From Caulobacter sp048541825 (GTDB taxonomy: Bacteria > Pseudomonadota > Alphaproteobacteria > Caulobacterales > Caulobacteraceae): a stretch of 64,000 nucleotides of DNA. Position numbers and translations under genes: made by a program. Under the pieces are notes generated by a model. The model was not told where the DNA came from, ran no database searches, and saw nothing but the letters and a program-made list of their open reading frames with translations. The DNA lies in assembly GCF_048541825.1 (NCBI RefSeq), contig NZ_CP183332.1:1488001-1552000 (forward strand). The letters run 5' to 3'. This document shows, piece by piece, positions 47,068 to 56,442 of the stretch; within the stretch, counting starts at the first letter, position 1, and each line of letters begins with the position of its first letter.

Positions 47068-48135
47068 ATGAGCGCTTTCTTCGCCAACCCTGCCGTGACC
47101 TGGACCCTGCTGACGACCGGCGGGATCCTGCTGGTCGTGATCTGGGTGCTGCTGAGCCTGGCCTTTCTGCTGCTGGCCGACCGCAAAATCTGGGCCGGCG
47201 TGCAGATGCGCAAGGGACCCAACGTGGTGGGGCCGTTTGGCCTGCTGCAGTCCTTCGCCGACTTCTTCAAGTTCGTACTGAAGGAAATCATCATTCCGGC
47301 CGGCGCAGACAAGGTGGTCTTTATCCTTGCGCCGCTGCTTAGCCTGGTCCTGGCCTTCGTCGGCTGGGCGGCCATCCCGTTCGCGCCGGGCTGGGTTGTC
47401 TCCAACCTGAACGTCGGCATCCTCTACCTGCTGGCGATGAGCTCGCTGGGCGTCTACGGCATCATTATGGGCGGCTGGGCTTCGAACTCGAAGTACCCGT
47501 TCCTGGGCGCCCTGCGCTCGGCGGCGCAGATGGTTTCCTATGAGGTCTCGATCGGTCTGATCATCATCACGGTGATCCTGCTGGCCGGCTCGATGAACCT
47601 GTCTACGATCGTGGAAGCTCAGAGCGGCTGGTTCTGGAACTGGAACGTCTTCGGCGGTGGCCTGAAGAACATTGTCCTGCTGCCGGTCATGGTGATGGCG
47701 ATGGGCATGTTCTACATCTCGGCCCTGGCCGAGACCAACCGCCCGCCTTTCGACCTTCCGGAAGCCGAATCCGAACTCGTGGCCGGCTATCAGGTCGAGT
47801 ACAGCTCGACCCCGTACCTGCTCTTCATGGTCGCTGAATACTCCAACATCGTCCTGATGTGCGCGATGATCAGCGTGCTGTTCTTCGGCGGCTGGAATCC
47901 CGGTTTTCCGACCGACTTCCTGGTGAGCTGGGGCTGGTGGGGTAACTTCTTCCTGGCCTTGGTGTTCTTCGCCAAGATCTGCTTCTGGTTCTTCATGATC
48001 GCCATGGCCAAGGCCATCGTGCCCCGCTACCGGTACGACCAACTGATGCGCCTGGGCTGGAAGGTGTTCCTGCCGACCGCGCTGGTGCTGGTCGTCCTGG
48101 TCGCTGCCTGGCGTGTGTTTGGACCAGGCGCCTGA
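47068..48135 (+). CDS. nuoH: NADH-quinone oxidoreductase subunit H
   Basis: Membrane subunit forming the quinone chamber with NuoB/D. 355 residues, about eight helices; MRKGPNVVGPFGLLQSFADFFK and AETNRPPFDLPEAESELVAGY are diagnostic. Its TGA overlaps the next small gene by 1 nt. Confidence 0.98.
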   Translation: MSAFFANPAVTWTLLTTGGILLVVIWVLLSLAFLLLADRKIWAGVQMRKGPNVVGPFGLLQSFADFFKFVLKEIIIPAGADKVVFILAPLLSLVLAFVGWAAIPFAPGWVVSNLNVGILYLLAMSSLGVYGIIMGGWASNSKYPFLGALRSAAQMVSYEVSIGLIIITVILLAGSMNLSTIVEAQSGWFWNWNVFGGGLKNIVLLPVMVMAMGMFYISALAETNRPPFDLPEAESELVAGYQVEYSSTPYLLFMVAEYSNIVLMCAMISVLFFGGWNPGFPTDFLVSWGWWGNFFLALVFFAKICFWFFMIAMAKAIVPRYRYDQLMRLGWKVFLPTALVLVVLVAAWRVFGPGA

Positions 48136-48374
48136 TGAACCGCCAAGCCGCCATAGCTTTGACGGGTCTGACCTTCGCCTTGCTCGCGGCCTGTTCGGCT
48201 ACGATGGCTTCGGACAGGTCCTATTCGCTGGGACGCGGCGTTGTGAACTATGACGAACTTCGCCGGGCCGGCGACAAGTGCAAGGCCGATGGCGGAGTGC
48301 TGCAAGCCAAGCAGGACGGGGGAGATCCCGCCCAGCTTTCAAACTACACCTGCGTCATTCCGAAGGGTGATTGA
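48135..48374 (+). CDS. Small lipoprotein between nuoH and nuoI
   Basis: 79 residues with a signal peptide and lipobox (LTFALLAACSATM), then a short mature part with two Cys (DKCKADGGVLQAK and NYTCVIPKGD) that may form a disulfide. Overlaps nuoH by 1 nt (TGATG). Function unknown. A lipoprotein made in step with complex I membrane subunits could be outer-face bound or unrelated. Confidence 0.75.
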   Translation: MNRQAAIALTGLTFALLAACSATMASDRSYSLGRGVVNYDELRRAGDKCKADGGVLQAKQDGGDPAQLSNYTCVIPKGD

Positions 48375-48379
48375 CGGCC

Positions 48380-48871
48380 ATGATGCAACGCATTTCCCAG
48401 GCGATTAAGGGCGCGGCCCTTCTGGACTTCGCCAATGCCTTCGGTCTGGCCATGAAATACATGGCCGCGCCCAAAAAGACCGTGATCTACCCGAACGAGC
48501 GCAATCCGCAGTCGCCGCGCTTCAGGGGCGAGCACGCTCTGCGCCGCTATCCCTCAGGCGAGGAGCGCTGCATTGCGTGCAAGCTATGCGAGGCCATCTG
48601 TCCCGCTCAGGCGATCACCATCGAGGCCGAACCGCGCGAGGACGGCAGCCGCCGCACGACCCGCTACGACATCGACATGGTCAAGTGCATCTACTGCGGC
48701 CTGTGCGAGGAAGCCTGCCCGGTAGACGCCATCGTGCAAGGTCCGAACACCGAGTTCGCGACCGAGACGCGCGAAGAGCTCTATTACGACAAGGAACGTC
48801 TTCTCGATAACGGCGACCGCTGGGAACGCCTGATCGCGAAGAATCTGGAGTTGGACGCGCCCTACCGCTAA
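48380..48871 (+). CDS. nuoI: NADH-quinone oxidoreductase subunit I
   Basis: Ferredoxin-like subunit with clusters N6a and N6b. 163 residues: two CxxCxxCxxxCP sets (CIACKLCEAICPAQAI and CIYCGLCEEACPVDAI). The start is taken at the first ATG of MMQRIS; a TTG 9 nt upstream and an ATG 3 nt downstream are alternatives. Confidence 0.96.
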   Translation: MMQRISQAIKGAALLDFANAFGLAMKYMAAPKKTVIYPNERNPQSPRFRGEHALRRYPSGEERCIACKLCEAICPAQAITIEAEPREDGSRRTTRYDIDMVKCIYCGLCEEACPVDAIVQGPNTEFATETREELYYDKERLLDNGDRWERLIAKNLELDAPYR

Positions 48872-48954
48872 AGACGGGCGGCGAATCCGAAGGGGGCGGC
48901 GCGCCATTTGGCGTTGTCGTCATGGATGTAGTTTTCAGGGGAGCACCTGGGCCA

Positions 48955-49572
48955 ATGGCCTTGCAGGCGATCGCTTTCTATTTGCTGGCTTTCACAACGC
49001 TGGCGGCGGGTCTTCTCGTCGTCTCGGCGCGAAATCCTGTGCACTCGGTGCTCTTCCTGATCACCGCCTTCTTCTCGGCCGCCGGCCTCTTCGTCCTGCT
49101 GGGCGCGGAGTTCCTCGCGATGCTGTTGATCGTCGTCTATGTGGGCGCGGTCGCGGTGCTGTTCCTGTTCGTCGTCATGATGCTGGACGTCGACTTTGAG
49201 GAACTGCGCAAGGGTTTCGCCCAGTACCTGCCGATCGGCGGGCTTGTGGCGGGCGTGCTGACGCTGGAGATGATCTTCGTCGCCGCCACGGTGGCCACGA
49301 ACGGCGCCGCCGGCAAAAACGCCGAGACCATGGCCTCGCCGGAAGGCGTGAGCAACACCGAGGCGATCGGACGCGTGCTCTACACCGACTACGCCTTCTT
49401 CTTCCAGTTGGCGGGCCTTGTGCTTCTGGTGGCCATGATCGGCGCCATCGTCCTGACCCTGCGCCACAAGCCGGGCGTCAAGCGCCAGGATATCGGCAGG
49501 CAGGTGGCCCGTTCGCCCAAGACCGGCATGGAACTGGTTCAGATCAAGCCGGGTGAGGGGATCTCCGAATGA
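48955..49572 (+). CDS. nuoJ: NADH-quinone oxidoreductase subunit J
   Basis: Membrane subunit, 205 residues, five helices; signature HSVLFLITAFFSAAGLFVLLGAEFLAMLLIVVYVGAVAVLFLFVVMMLD (starts HSVLFLITAFFSAAG). The start is set after an AGGGGAG site; an in-frame ATG at 48922 is possible. ATGA overlap with nuoK. Confidence 0.96.
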   Translation: MALQAIAFYLLAFTTLAAGLLVVSARNPVHSVLFLITAFFSAAGLFVLLGAEFLAMLLIVVYVGAVAVLFLFVVMMLDVDFEELRKGFAQYLPIGGLVAGVLTLEMIFVAATVATNGAAGKNAETMASPEGVSNTEAIGRVLYTDYAFFFQLAGLVLLVAMIGAIVLTLRHKPGVKRQDIGRQVARSPKTGMELVQIKPGEGISE

Positions 49573-49874
49573 TCGGCCTGTTGCACTATCTCGTCGTCGC
49601 CGCGATCCTGTTCACGATCGGCGTGTTCGGCATCTTCGTGAACCGCAAGAACATCATCGTCATCCTGATGTCGATTGAGCTGATCCTGCTGGCTGTGAAC
49701 ATAAATCTGGTCTCGTTCTCGGTCTATCTGCACGACGTGGTCGGTCAGATCTTCGCGATGTTCGTGCTGACCGTCGCCGCCGCCGAGGCGGCCGTCGGTC
49801 TGGCCATTCTCGTCACCTTCTTCCGAAACCGCGGCGACATCGCGGTCGACGACGCTAGCATGATGAAGGGCTAA
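49569..49874 (+). CDS. nuoK: NADH-quinone oxidoreductase subunit K
   Basis: Proton-pathway subunit related to MrpC, 101 residues, three helices with the conserved glutamates in LMSIELILLAVNINLV and VAAAEAAVGLAILV. Overlaps nuoJ by 4 nt. Confidence 0.97.
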   Translation: MIGLLHYLVVAAILFTIGVFGIFVNRKNIIVILMSIELILLAVNINLVSFSVYLHDVVGQIFAMFVLTVAAAEAAVGLAILVTFFRNRGDIAVDDASMMKG

Positions 49875-49882
49875 GCGACGTC

Positions 49883-51955
49883 ATGCAGACGCTAGTCACA
49901 ATTATCCTCTTCGCCCCGCTGGTTGCAGCGATCGTGGCGGGCCTGTTTGGCCGTCGCATCGGCGACGTGGCCTCGCAGGCGATCACCACCGGTGCTCTGC
50001 TGCTGGCCTGCGGTCTGTCCTGGTACGTGTTCAGCCAATGGACCTGGGGGCACATGGAGGCCTTCACGGTAACCCTGCTGCCGTTCATCCACGTCGGCGA
50101 CTTCATCTCCAACTGGTCGATCCGCATCGACGCCCTGTCGGCGGTGATGCTGATCGTGGTGACGACGGTCTCCGCCCTCGTGCACATCTACTCCTGGGGC
50201 TACATGGCCGAGGACGACAGCAAGCCGCGCTTCTTCGCGTACCTGTCGCTGTTCACCTTCGCCATGCTGTCGCTGGTCACCGCCGCCGACTTCATGCAGC
50301 TGTTCTTTGGCTGGGAAGGCGTTGGCCTGGCCTCGTATCTGCTGATCGGCTTCTGGTTCAAGAAGCCCACGGCCAGCGCTGCGGCGATCAAGGCCTTCGT
50401 GGTCAACCGGGTCGGCGACTTTGGCTTCGCCCTCGGCATCATGACCACCTACTGGGCGTTCGGTACGATCCAGTTCGCCGAACTCTTCCCGCAGATCGCC
50501 GCCAATGCCGGTCGCACCTGGGAGTTCGTCGGCCATAGCTGGCCGCTGGTGGATATCGCCTGCTTCCTGCTGTTCATCGGCGCGATGGGCAAGTCGGCCC
50601 AGTTCTTCCTGCACACCTGGCTGCCGGACGCCATGGAAGGCCCGACCCCGGTCTCGGCCCTGATCCACGCGGCGACCATGGTCACTGCTGGCGTCTACAT
50701 GCTGTGCCTGTTGTCGCCGATGTTCGAATACGCACCCGTCGCCAAGAACATCGTCACGGTGATCGGCGCGGTCACGGCCCTGTTCGCGGCCACGGTCGGC
50801 CTGACCCAGAACGACATCAAGCGGGTCATCGCCTATTCGACCTGTTCGCAGCTGGGCTACATGTTCTTTGCGGCTGGTATCGGCGCCTATCAGGCGGCGA
50901 TGTTCCACCTGTTCACCCACGCCTTCTTCAAGGCGCTGCTGTTCCTGGGCGCGGGTTCGGTGATCCACGGCATGCATCACGAACAGGACATGCGGAAGTA
51001 TGGCGCTCTGGCCAAACTGCTGCCGGTGACCTTCATCGCCATGACCATCGGCACCATCGCCATCACGGGTCTCGGCTTCCCGCCGCTGCACCTGGGCTTC
51101 GCCGGCTTCTACTCGAAGGACACCATCATCGAGGCGGCCTTCGCTGCGGGTGGTGAGAACGCCTTTGCGATGTTCGCCTGGGTGATCGGCCTGCTGGTCG
51201 CCGGCCTGACCTCATTCTACTCATGGCGCGTGGCCTTCTTCACCTTCAACGGCAAGGCCCGTTGGGGTCATGACGATCATCACGCTCACGACGCGCAAGC
51301 CGCCCATGCACATGACGGCCAGACCTCGCATGAGGCGCACGACGAACCCGTTGCGGACGACCATGCGCATGACGGCCATGATCACAAGCCGCACGAGAGC
51401 CCACTGATCATGCTGTTCCCGCTGGTCGTATTGTCGCTCGGCGCGGTGTTCGCCGGCTTCGTGTTCGTCGACTACTTCGTGGGACACCACCAGGAAGAGT
51501 TCTGGCGCGGCGCGATCTACAACGCTCCGACCAACCACGTCCTGCACGAAGCGCATGACGTGGCCCAGTGGGTGAAGTGGAGCCCGTTGATCGCCTCGAT
51601 CCTCGGCCTGCTGGTTGCGGCCTATATCTATCTGATCAAGGGCAACGAGCGCCTGGGCGCCAAGCTCGCGGCGCGTAACGGCCCGCTGTATGTATTCTTC
51701 TATAACAAGTGGTTCTTCGACGAGCTTTACCAGGCCACCTTCGTGCGCGCGGCCAAGTTCCTCGGCGACCTGTTCTGGAAGGGCGGAGACCAGAAGATCA
51801 TCGACGGCTTCGGGCCGGACGGCGTCAGCGCCGTCAGCTACGAGGTCGGCCGCCGGACCGGCAAGCTCCAGACCGGCTACGTTTATCACTATGCGTTTGT
51901 CATGCTGCTCGGCGTCGCCGGCCTGCTTGGCTTCGCCCTTTACGCATTCCGTTGA
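49883..51955 (+). CDS. nuoL: NADH-quinone oxidoreductase subunit L
   Basis: Distal antiporter-like proton pump with the long lateral helix. 690 residues; conserved WEGVGLASYLLIGFW, LIHAATMVTAGVYM and KRVIAYSTCSQLGYMFFA. An unusual His-rich loop of about 47 residues (near 460-507) contains 13 histidines with Asp and Ala, between transmembrane segments. Confidence 0.97.
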   Translation: MQTLVTIILFAPLVAAIVAGLFGRRIGDVASQAITTGALLLACGLSWYVFSQWTWGHMEAFTVTLLPFIHVGDFISNWSIRIDALSAVMLIVVTTVSALVHIYSWGYMAEDDSKPRFFAYLSLFTFAMLSLVTAADFMQLFFGWEGVGLASYLLIGFWFKKPTASAAAIKAFVVNRVGDFGFALGIMTTYWAFGTIQFAELFPQIAANAGRTWEFVGHSWPLVDIACFLLFIGAMGKSAQFFLHTWLPDAMEGPTPVSALIHAATMVTAGVYMLCLLSPMFEYAPVAKNIVTVIGAVTALFAATVGLTQNDIKRVIAYSTCSQLGYMFFAAGIGAYQAAMFHLFTHAFFKALLFLGAGSVIHGMHHEQDMRKYGALAKLLPVTFIAMTIGTIAITGLGFPPLHLGFAGFYSKDTIIEAAFAAGGENAFAMFAWVIGLLVAGLTSFYSWRVAFFTFNGKARWGHDDHHAHDAQAAHAHDGQTSHEAHDEPVADDHAHDGHDHKPHESPLIMLFPLVVLSLGAVFAGFVFVDYFVGHHQEEFWRGAIYNAPTNHVLHEAHDVAQWVKWSPLIASILGLLVAAYIYLIKGNERLGAKLAARNGPLYVFFYNKWFFDELYQATFVRAAKFLGDLFWKGGDQKIIDGFGPDGVSAVSYEVGRRTGKLQTGYVYHYAFVMLLGVAGLLGFALYAFR

Positions 51956-51965
51956 GGACGGATCG

Positions 51966-53450
51966 ATGACCGGCCTTCTCAGCCTCACAACCTTTGCTCC
52001 GCTCGCCGGCGTGGCCGTCCTTCTGGCGCTGCGCGCTATCAAGGGCGACAACGCGGCCACCGACAATCTGGCCAAGTGGATCACCCTGGCGACAACCTTG
52101 GTCACCTTCGCCCTGTCGATCCTGATGGTCGCGCAGTTCGACCCCGCCAATCCAGGCTTCCAATTCGTGGAAGATGTGGCGTGGTTCGCGGGCCTGCACT
52201 ATCGGATGGGGGTGGACGGGATCTCGATCCTGTTCGTCCTGCTGACCGCCTTCCTGCTGCCGATCTGTATCCTCGCCAGCTGGAAATCGATCGATAAGCG
52301 GATCGTGGAATACATGATCTGTTTCCTCGTGCTGGAAACCCTGGTCATCGGCGTGTTCTGCGCGCTGGACCTGATCCTGTTCTATCTGTTCTTCGAGGGT
52401 GGCCTGGTGCCCATGTTCCTGATCATCGGGATCTGGGGCGGCAAGCGTCGCGTCTACGCGGCCTACAAGTTCTTCCTCTACACACTGCTCGGCTCGGTGC
52501 TGATGCTGGCGGCGATCCTGGCGATGATCACCATCTCGGGCACGTCTTCGATCCCCGAACTGATGACCTTCAAGTTTGCGCCCTGGCTGCAAACCTGGCT
52601 GTGGCTGGCCTTCTTCGCCAGCTTCGCGGTGAAGATGCCGATGTGGCCGGTCCACACCTGGCTGCCCGACGCCCACGTCGAGGCGCCGACCGCCGGTTCG
52701 GTCATCCTGGCGGGTATCCTGCTGAAGATGGGCGGCTATGGCTTCATGCGCTTCAGCCTGCCAATGTTCCCCAATGCGTCGGAGATGTTCCAGCCGCTGG
52801 TGTTCGCGATGTCGGCTATCGCCATCGTCTACACCTCGCTGGTCGCCTTCCGTCAGACCGACATCAAGAAGCTGATCGCCTATTCGTCGGTGGCCCACAT
52901 GGGCTTTGTGACCATGGGTATCTTCTCGGGCAATGCGGCGGGCGAGCAGGGCGCGATCTTCCAGATGCTCAGCCACGGGGTTATCTCCGGGGCGCTCTTC
53001 CTGTGCGTTGGCGTCGTCTATGACCGCATGCACACCCGCGAGATCGCTTTCTATGGCGGCCTCGCCAATCGGATGCCCTGGTACGCAGCGACCTTCCTGT
53101 TGTTCACCATGGGCAATGTTGGCCTGCCGGGTACCTCCGGCTTCGTCGGCGAAATCCTGACGATGACTGGTGTCTACGAGGCCTCGACCTGGGCGGCCCT
53201 GTTCGCCGCCAGCGGCGTGATCCTGTCGGCGATGTACGCCCTGACACTGTATCGCCGGGTCATGTACGGCGAGATCGTCAATCCTGAACTGAAGACGATC
53301 ACCGATCTCGACAAGCGCGAGATCCTGATCTTCGCGCCGCTCATCATCTCGACCCTGGTGCTCGGCATCTATCCGAATTTCGTATTTGACCTGACCGCGT
53401 CGTCCGTCGACGCGCTGGTCGGCGCCTGGCGCGCCGCCTTGGCCGGGTGA
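51966..53450 (+). CDS. nuoM: NADH-quinone oxidoreductase subunit M
   Basis: Second antiporter-like pump, 494 residues, 13-14 helices; diagnostic HTWLPDAHVEAPTAGSVILAG and KKLIAYSSVAHMGFV. The start MTGLLSLTTFAPL is used; an in-frame extension upstream is noise from inside nuoL. Confidence 0.97.
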   Translation: MTGLLSLTTFAPLAGVAVLLALRAIKGDNAATDNLAKWITLATTLVTFALSILMVAQFDPANPGFQFVEDVAWFAGLHYRMGVDGISILFVLLTAFLLPICILASWKSIDKRIVEYMICFLVLETLVIGVFCALDLILFYLFFEGGLVPMFLIIGIWGGKRRVYAAYKFFLYTLLGSVLMLAAILAMITISGTSSIPELMTFKFAPWLQTWLWLAFFASFAVKMPMWPVHTWLPDAHVEAPTAGSVILAGILLKMGGYGFMRFSLPMFPNASEMFQPLVFAMSAIAIVYTSLVAFRQTDIKKLIAYSSVAHMGFVTMGIFSGNAAGEQGAIFQMLSHGVISGALFLCVGVVYDRMHTREIAFYGGLANRMPWYAATFLLFTMGNVGLPGTSGFVGEILTMTGVYEASTWAALFAASGVILSAMYALTLYRRVMYGEIVNPELKTITDLDKREILIFAPLIISTLVLGIYPNFVFDLTASSVDALVGAWRAALAG

Positions 53451-53457
53451 GGGACTG

Positions 53458-54897
53458 ATGACGCTTTCAGCCAATCTTTCGCTGATCCTGCCCGAGGTCA
53501 TTCTCGCGGTGTCGGCCCTTGTTCTGCTGGTCTGGGGGGCCTTCCAGGGGCGCGTTAGCGCTGCCTTCACCCTGGCCAGTGTCGCGGCCCTGCTCGCGGC
53601 GGCGGTCGCGGCCGTGGTCGGCCCACATGGTCACGCCTTCAACGGTGTCTATTCGGCCGACGCCGCGGCGACCTACGCCAAGGTGGCGATCTTCTTTTCC
53701 AGCGCCATCGGCATCGTGCTGGGTGATCGCTGGCTGGCCCAGCGCAGCGACCAGAAGTTCGAATATGCGGTGCTGGTGATCCTGGCGGCGCTGGGCATGG
53801 GCGTCACCGCCTCGGCGGGCGACCTGATCAGCCTGTACATCGGTGTCGAACTGCAATCCCTGGCGCTTTACGTGCTGGCGGCTTTCCGTCGCGACGACGC
53901 CAAGGCTTCGGAAGCCGGCCTGAAGTATTTCGTGCTTGGCGCGCTTTCCTCTGGCCTGCTGCTCTACGGTTCCTCGCTGATCTACGGCTTTGCGGGCTCG
54001 ACCCGGTTTTCTGACATCGCCGCCGCTGCGCACGACGCACACGGCGTTGGCCTGCTGTTTGGCCTGGTGTTCCTGATCTGCGGTCTGGCGTTCAAGGTCT
54101 CTGCGGCGCCGTTCCACATGTGGACGCCGGACGTCTATGAAGGCGCCCCGACCCCGGTCGTTGGCTTCTTCGCCGCCGCGCCGAAGCTGGCCGCCATGAT
54201 GATGTTCGCCCGCGTTCTGGGCGACGCTTTCCCGGACTCGGTCGCCCAATGGCGTCAGGTCCTGGTGATCGCCGCCCTGATCTCGGTTTTTGTCGGCGCC
54301 TTCGCCGGCTTGGCCCAGACCAATCTGAAGCGGCTTTGGGCCTATAGTTCGATTGCCAATGTCGGCTACGCCCTGCTGGGCGTTGCCACGGGCGGTGAGA
54401 CCGGGCTGCACGCCATGCTGGTCTTCATGATCCTCTACATGGTCGACGTGACCGGCTTCTTCGCCTGCCTTCAGGCCCTGAGCCGCGACGGCAAGCCGAT
54501 GGAGACCATCGAGGACATGGCTGGCCTGATCAAGGAACGCCCGGGCATCGCCCTGGCCATGACCGCGTTCTCGCTGTCGGCCCTGGGTCTGCCGCCGTTC
54601 TCGGGCTTCTGGTCGAAGTTCTACGTCTTCAAGGCCGCGCTCGGCTCGGGCGACGTCATGCTGCAGTGGGCCGCTGTGCTGGGCCTGGTCGGCAGCGTCG
54701 TCGGGGCCTTCTACTATCTGCGCCTGATCAAGAGCATGTGGTTCGACGCCTCCAAGGGCGCCGTGGATGCCCCGCCCCCCGCAGCGCGCGCGGTGGGTTT
54801 CGCAGCAGCCCTGTTCGCTTTCCCTGTGGTGCTGATCGCACTGGTCTGGCTCGATCCGGCCGCCAAGGCCGCAGCCGCGGCCTTTGGCCACCCGTGA
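53458..54897 (+). CDS. nuoN: NADH-quinone oxidoreductase subunit N
   Basis: Third antiporter-like pump, 479 residues; FHMWTPDVYEGAPTPVVGFFA and LKRLWAYSSIANVGYAL are conserved. Last complex I gene; birA begins 1 nt later, so the transcript very likely continues. Confidence 0.97.
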   Translation: MTLSANLSLILPEVILAVSALVLLVWGAFQGRVSAAFTLASVAALLAAAVAAVVGPHGHAFNGVYSADAAATYAKVAIFFSSAIGIVLGDRWLAQRSDQKFEYAVLVILAALGMGVTASAGDLISLYIGVELQSLALYVLAAFRRDDAKASEAGLKYFVLGALSSGLLLYGSSLIYGFAGSTRFSDIAAAAHDAHGVGLLFGLVFLICGLAFKVSAAPFHMWTPDVYEGAPTPVVGFFAAAPKLAAMMMFARVLGDAFPDSVAQWRQVLVIAALISVFVGAFAGLAQTNLKRLWAYSSIANVGYALLGVATGGETGLHAMLVFMILYMVDVTGFFACLQALSRDGKPMETIEDMAGLIKERPGIALAMTAFSLSALGLPPFSGFWSKFYVFKAALGSGDVMLQWAAVLGLVGSVVGAFYYLRLIKSMWFDASKGAVDAPPPAARAVGFAAALFAFPVVLIALVWLDPAAKAAAAAFGHP

Positions 54898-54898
54898 C

Positions 54899-55660
54899 GT
54901 GACGGGCGTGCCCTCAGCTTCAGAAGGGCCGTCCGTCGTCGTTCTCGACGAGATCGACTCCACCAATGCCGAGGCCCGTCGCCGCGCGGAAGCGGGTGAG
55001 GCGGGGCCCCTATGGCTGCTTGGCCTGAGGCAGACGGCAGGCCGTGGTCGCAGAGGCCGCGCCTGGGAGACCGGGGAGGGCAACCTCGCCGCTACCCTGC
55101 TGTTTTCCACGGACAAGTCGCCTGCCGAGGCTGCTCAGGTTTCGTTTGTCGCCGCACTGGCCGTTGCTGATCTCCTTGCGGCCTATGTTCCCGCATCCTT
55201 GATCAGCCTGAAGTGGCCCAATGATCCGCAGTTGGGTGGATTGAAAGTCAGCGGCATTCTGATCGAGTCTGGAAGTCGTCTCGGCGCCGGGCTCTGGATC
55301 GCCGTTGGCGTCGGCGTCAACCTGGCGTGCAAGCCGATTGATAGCGAACGTCCGGCCACGGCCCTGACCGAGCATCGCGCCGCGCCTGCGCCATCGCCTG
55401 CGGAGGCGATCGAGGTGTTGGCCGGCGCATTTGAGCGATGGTCGCGCGTCTGGCATACGCTGGGTTTTCCCGCCATTGCCGACGCCTGGACAGCGCGGGC
55501 TCATGGCCTGGGCGAGCCCTGCGTTGCGCGTCTGGGAACCGAGACCATCGAAGGTGTCGCCGAAGGGCTCGATAGCGACGGCGCTCTGAGGCTTCGGTTG
55601 CCTGATGGTCGGTTGCGGCGCATCACGGCCGGCGATGTCTTCTTTGGTGAGGCAAACTGA
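54899..55660 (+). CDS. birA: Biotin-protein ligase (monofunctional BirA)
   Basis: Biotin-[acetyl-CoA-carboxylase] ligase; attaches biotin to carboxylase carrier proteins. About 253 residues: VLDEIDSTNAEARRRAE, biotinyl-AMP loop QTAGRGRRGRAW, LKWPNDPQLGGLKVSGILIE (LKWPND motif), and a short C-terminal SH3-like domain. It lacks the N-terminal helix-turn-helix of E. coli BirA, so it is probably enzyme only. The GTG at 54899 is taken as start; TTG at 54884 or GTG at 54908 are alternatives. Confidence 0.92.
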   Translation: MTGVPSASEGPSVVVLDEIDSTNAEARRRAEAGEAGPLWLLGLRQTAGRGRRGRAWETGEGNLAATLLFSTDKSPAEAAQVSFVAALAVADLLAAYVPASLISLKWPNDPQLGGLKVSGILIESGSRLGAGLWIAVGVGVNLACKPIDSERPATALTEHRAAPAPSPAEAIEVLAGAFERWSRVWHTLGFPAIADAWTARAHGLGEPCVARLGTETIEGVAEGLDSDGALRLRLPDGRLRRITAGDVFFGEAN

Positions 55661-56442
55661 TGCTGCTGGCGATAGAGCAGGGCAACACCAATACGATGTT
55701 CGCCATCCACGATGGCCAGAGCTGGATCGCCCAATGGCGGTCTGCCACCGAGAGCACCCGTACGGCTGACGAGTATGTTGTGTGGCTGTCGCAACTGCTT
55801 TCGATGCAGGGGCTGGGTTTTCGGGCCATCGACGCCTGCATCATATCCAGCGTGGTCCCGCAGTCGATCTTCAACCTGCGCAACCTTTCGCGCCGGTACT
55901 TTAATGTCGATCCGCTCGTGATCGGCGAGAACGCGAAGCTGGGCGTGGAGGTGCGGATCGACAAGCCGTCCGAGGCCGGCGCTGATCGTCTGGTGAACGC
56001 CGTGGGCGCGCACATGGTCTATCCGGGACCCTTGATCGTCATCGACAGTGGCACAGCCACCACCTTCGACATTGTCGGCGCGGACGGGGGCTTCGAAGGC
56101 GGCATTATTGCGCCAGGCATCAATCTTTCCATGCAGGCGCTTCACGAGGCGGCTGCTAAGCTGCCGCGCATCGCCATTCAACGCCCCGCTGGCAACCGCG
56201 TGGTCGGAACCGACACCGTCAGCGCCATGCAGTCCGGCGTGTTCTGGGGCTATATTTCTTTGATCGAGGGACTTGTTGCGCGCATCAAGGTTGAGCGCGC
56301 GGAGCCCATGACCGTCGTCGCCACCGGTGGGGTCGCCTCACTATTTGAAGGCGCCACGGGCTGCATCGATCACTTCGATTCGGATCTGACGATCCGCGGA
56401 CTCCTCGAAATTCACCGTCGCAACACCACCTCAGAGACCTGA
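55660..56442 (+). CDS. coaX: Type III pantothenate kinase CoaX
   Basis: First step of CoA synthesis. 260 residues with ASKHA-fold motifs: P-loop-like EQGNTNTMFAIHDG, GADRLVNAVGAHMVYPGP and IDSGTATTFDIVGADG. Overlaps birA and rnj by 1 nt each. Confidence 0.97.
   Translation: MLLAIEQGNTNTMFAIHDGQSWIAQWRSATESTRTADEYVVWLSQLLSMQGLGFRAIDACIISSVVPQSIFNLRNLSRRYFNVDPLVIGENAKLGVEVRIDKPSEAGADRLVNAVGAHMVYPGPLIVIDSGTATTFDIVGADGGFEGGIIAPGINLSMQALHEAAAKLPRIAIQRPAGNRVVGTDTVSAMQSGVFWGYISLIEGLVARIKVERAEPMTVVATGGVASLFEGATGCIDHFDSDLTIRGLLEIHRRNTTSET

Noticed and set aside
51900..53570. 556-codon minus-strand frame over nuoM
   Set aside because: Antisense shadow of an unmistakable NuoM; composition is His/Arg/Gln-rich with no fold.
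53467..55116. 549-codon minus-strand frame over nuoN
   Set aside because: Antisense shadow of NuoN; no recognisable protein features.
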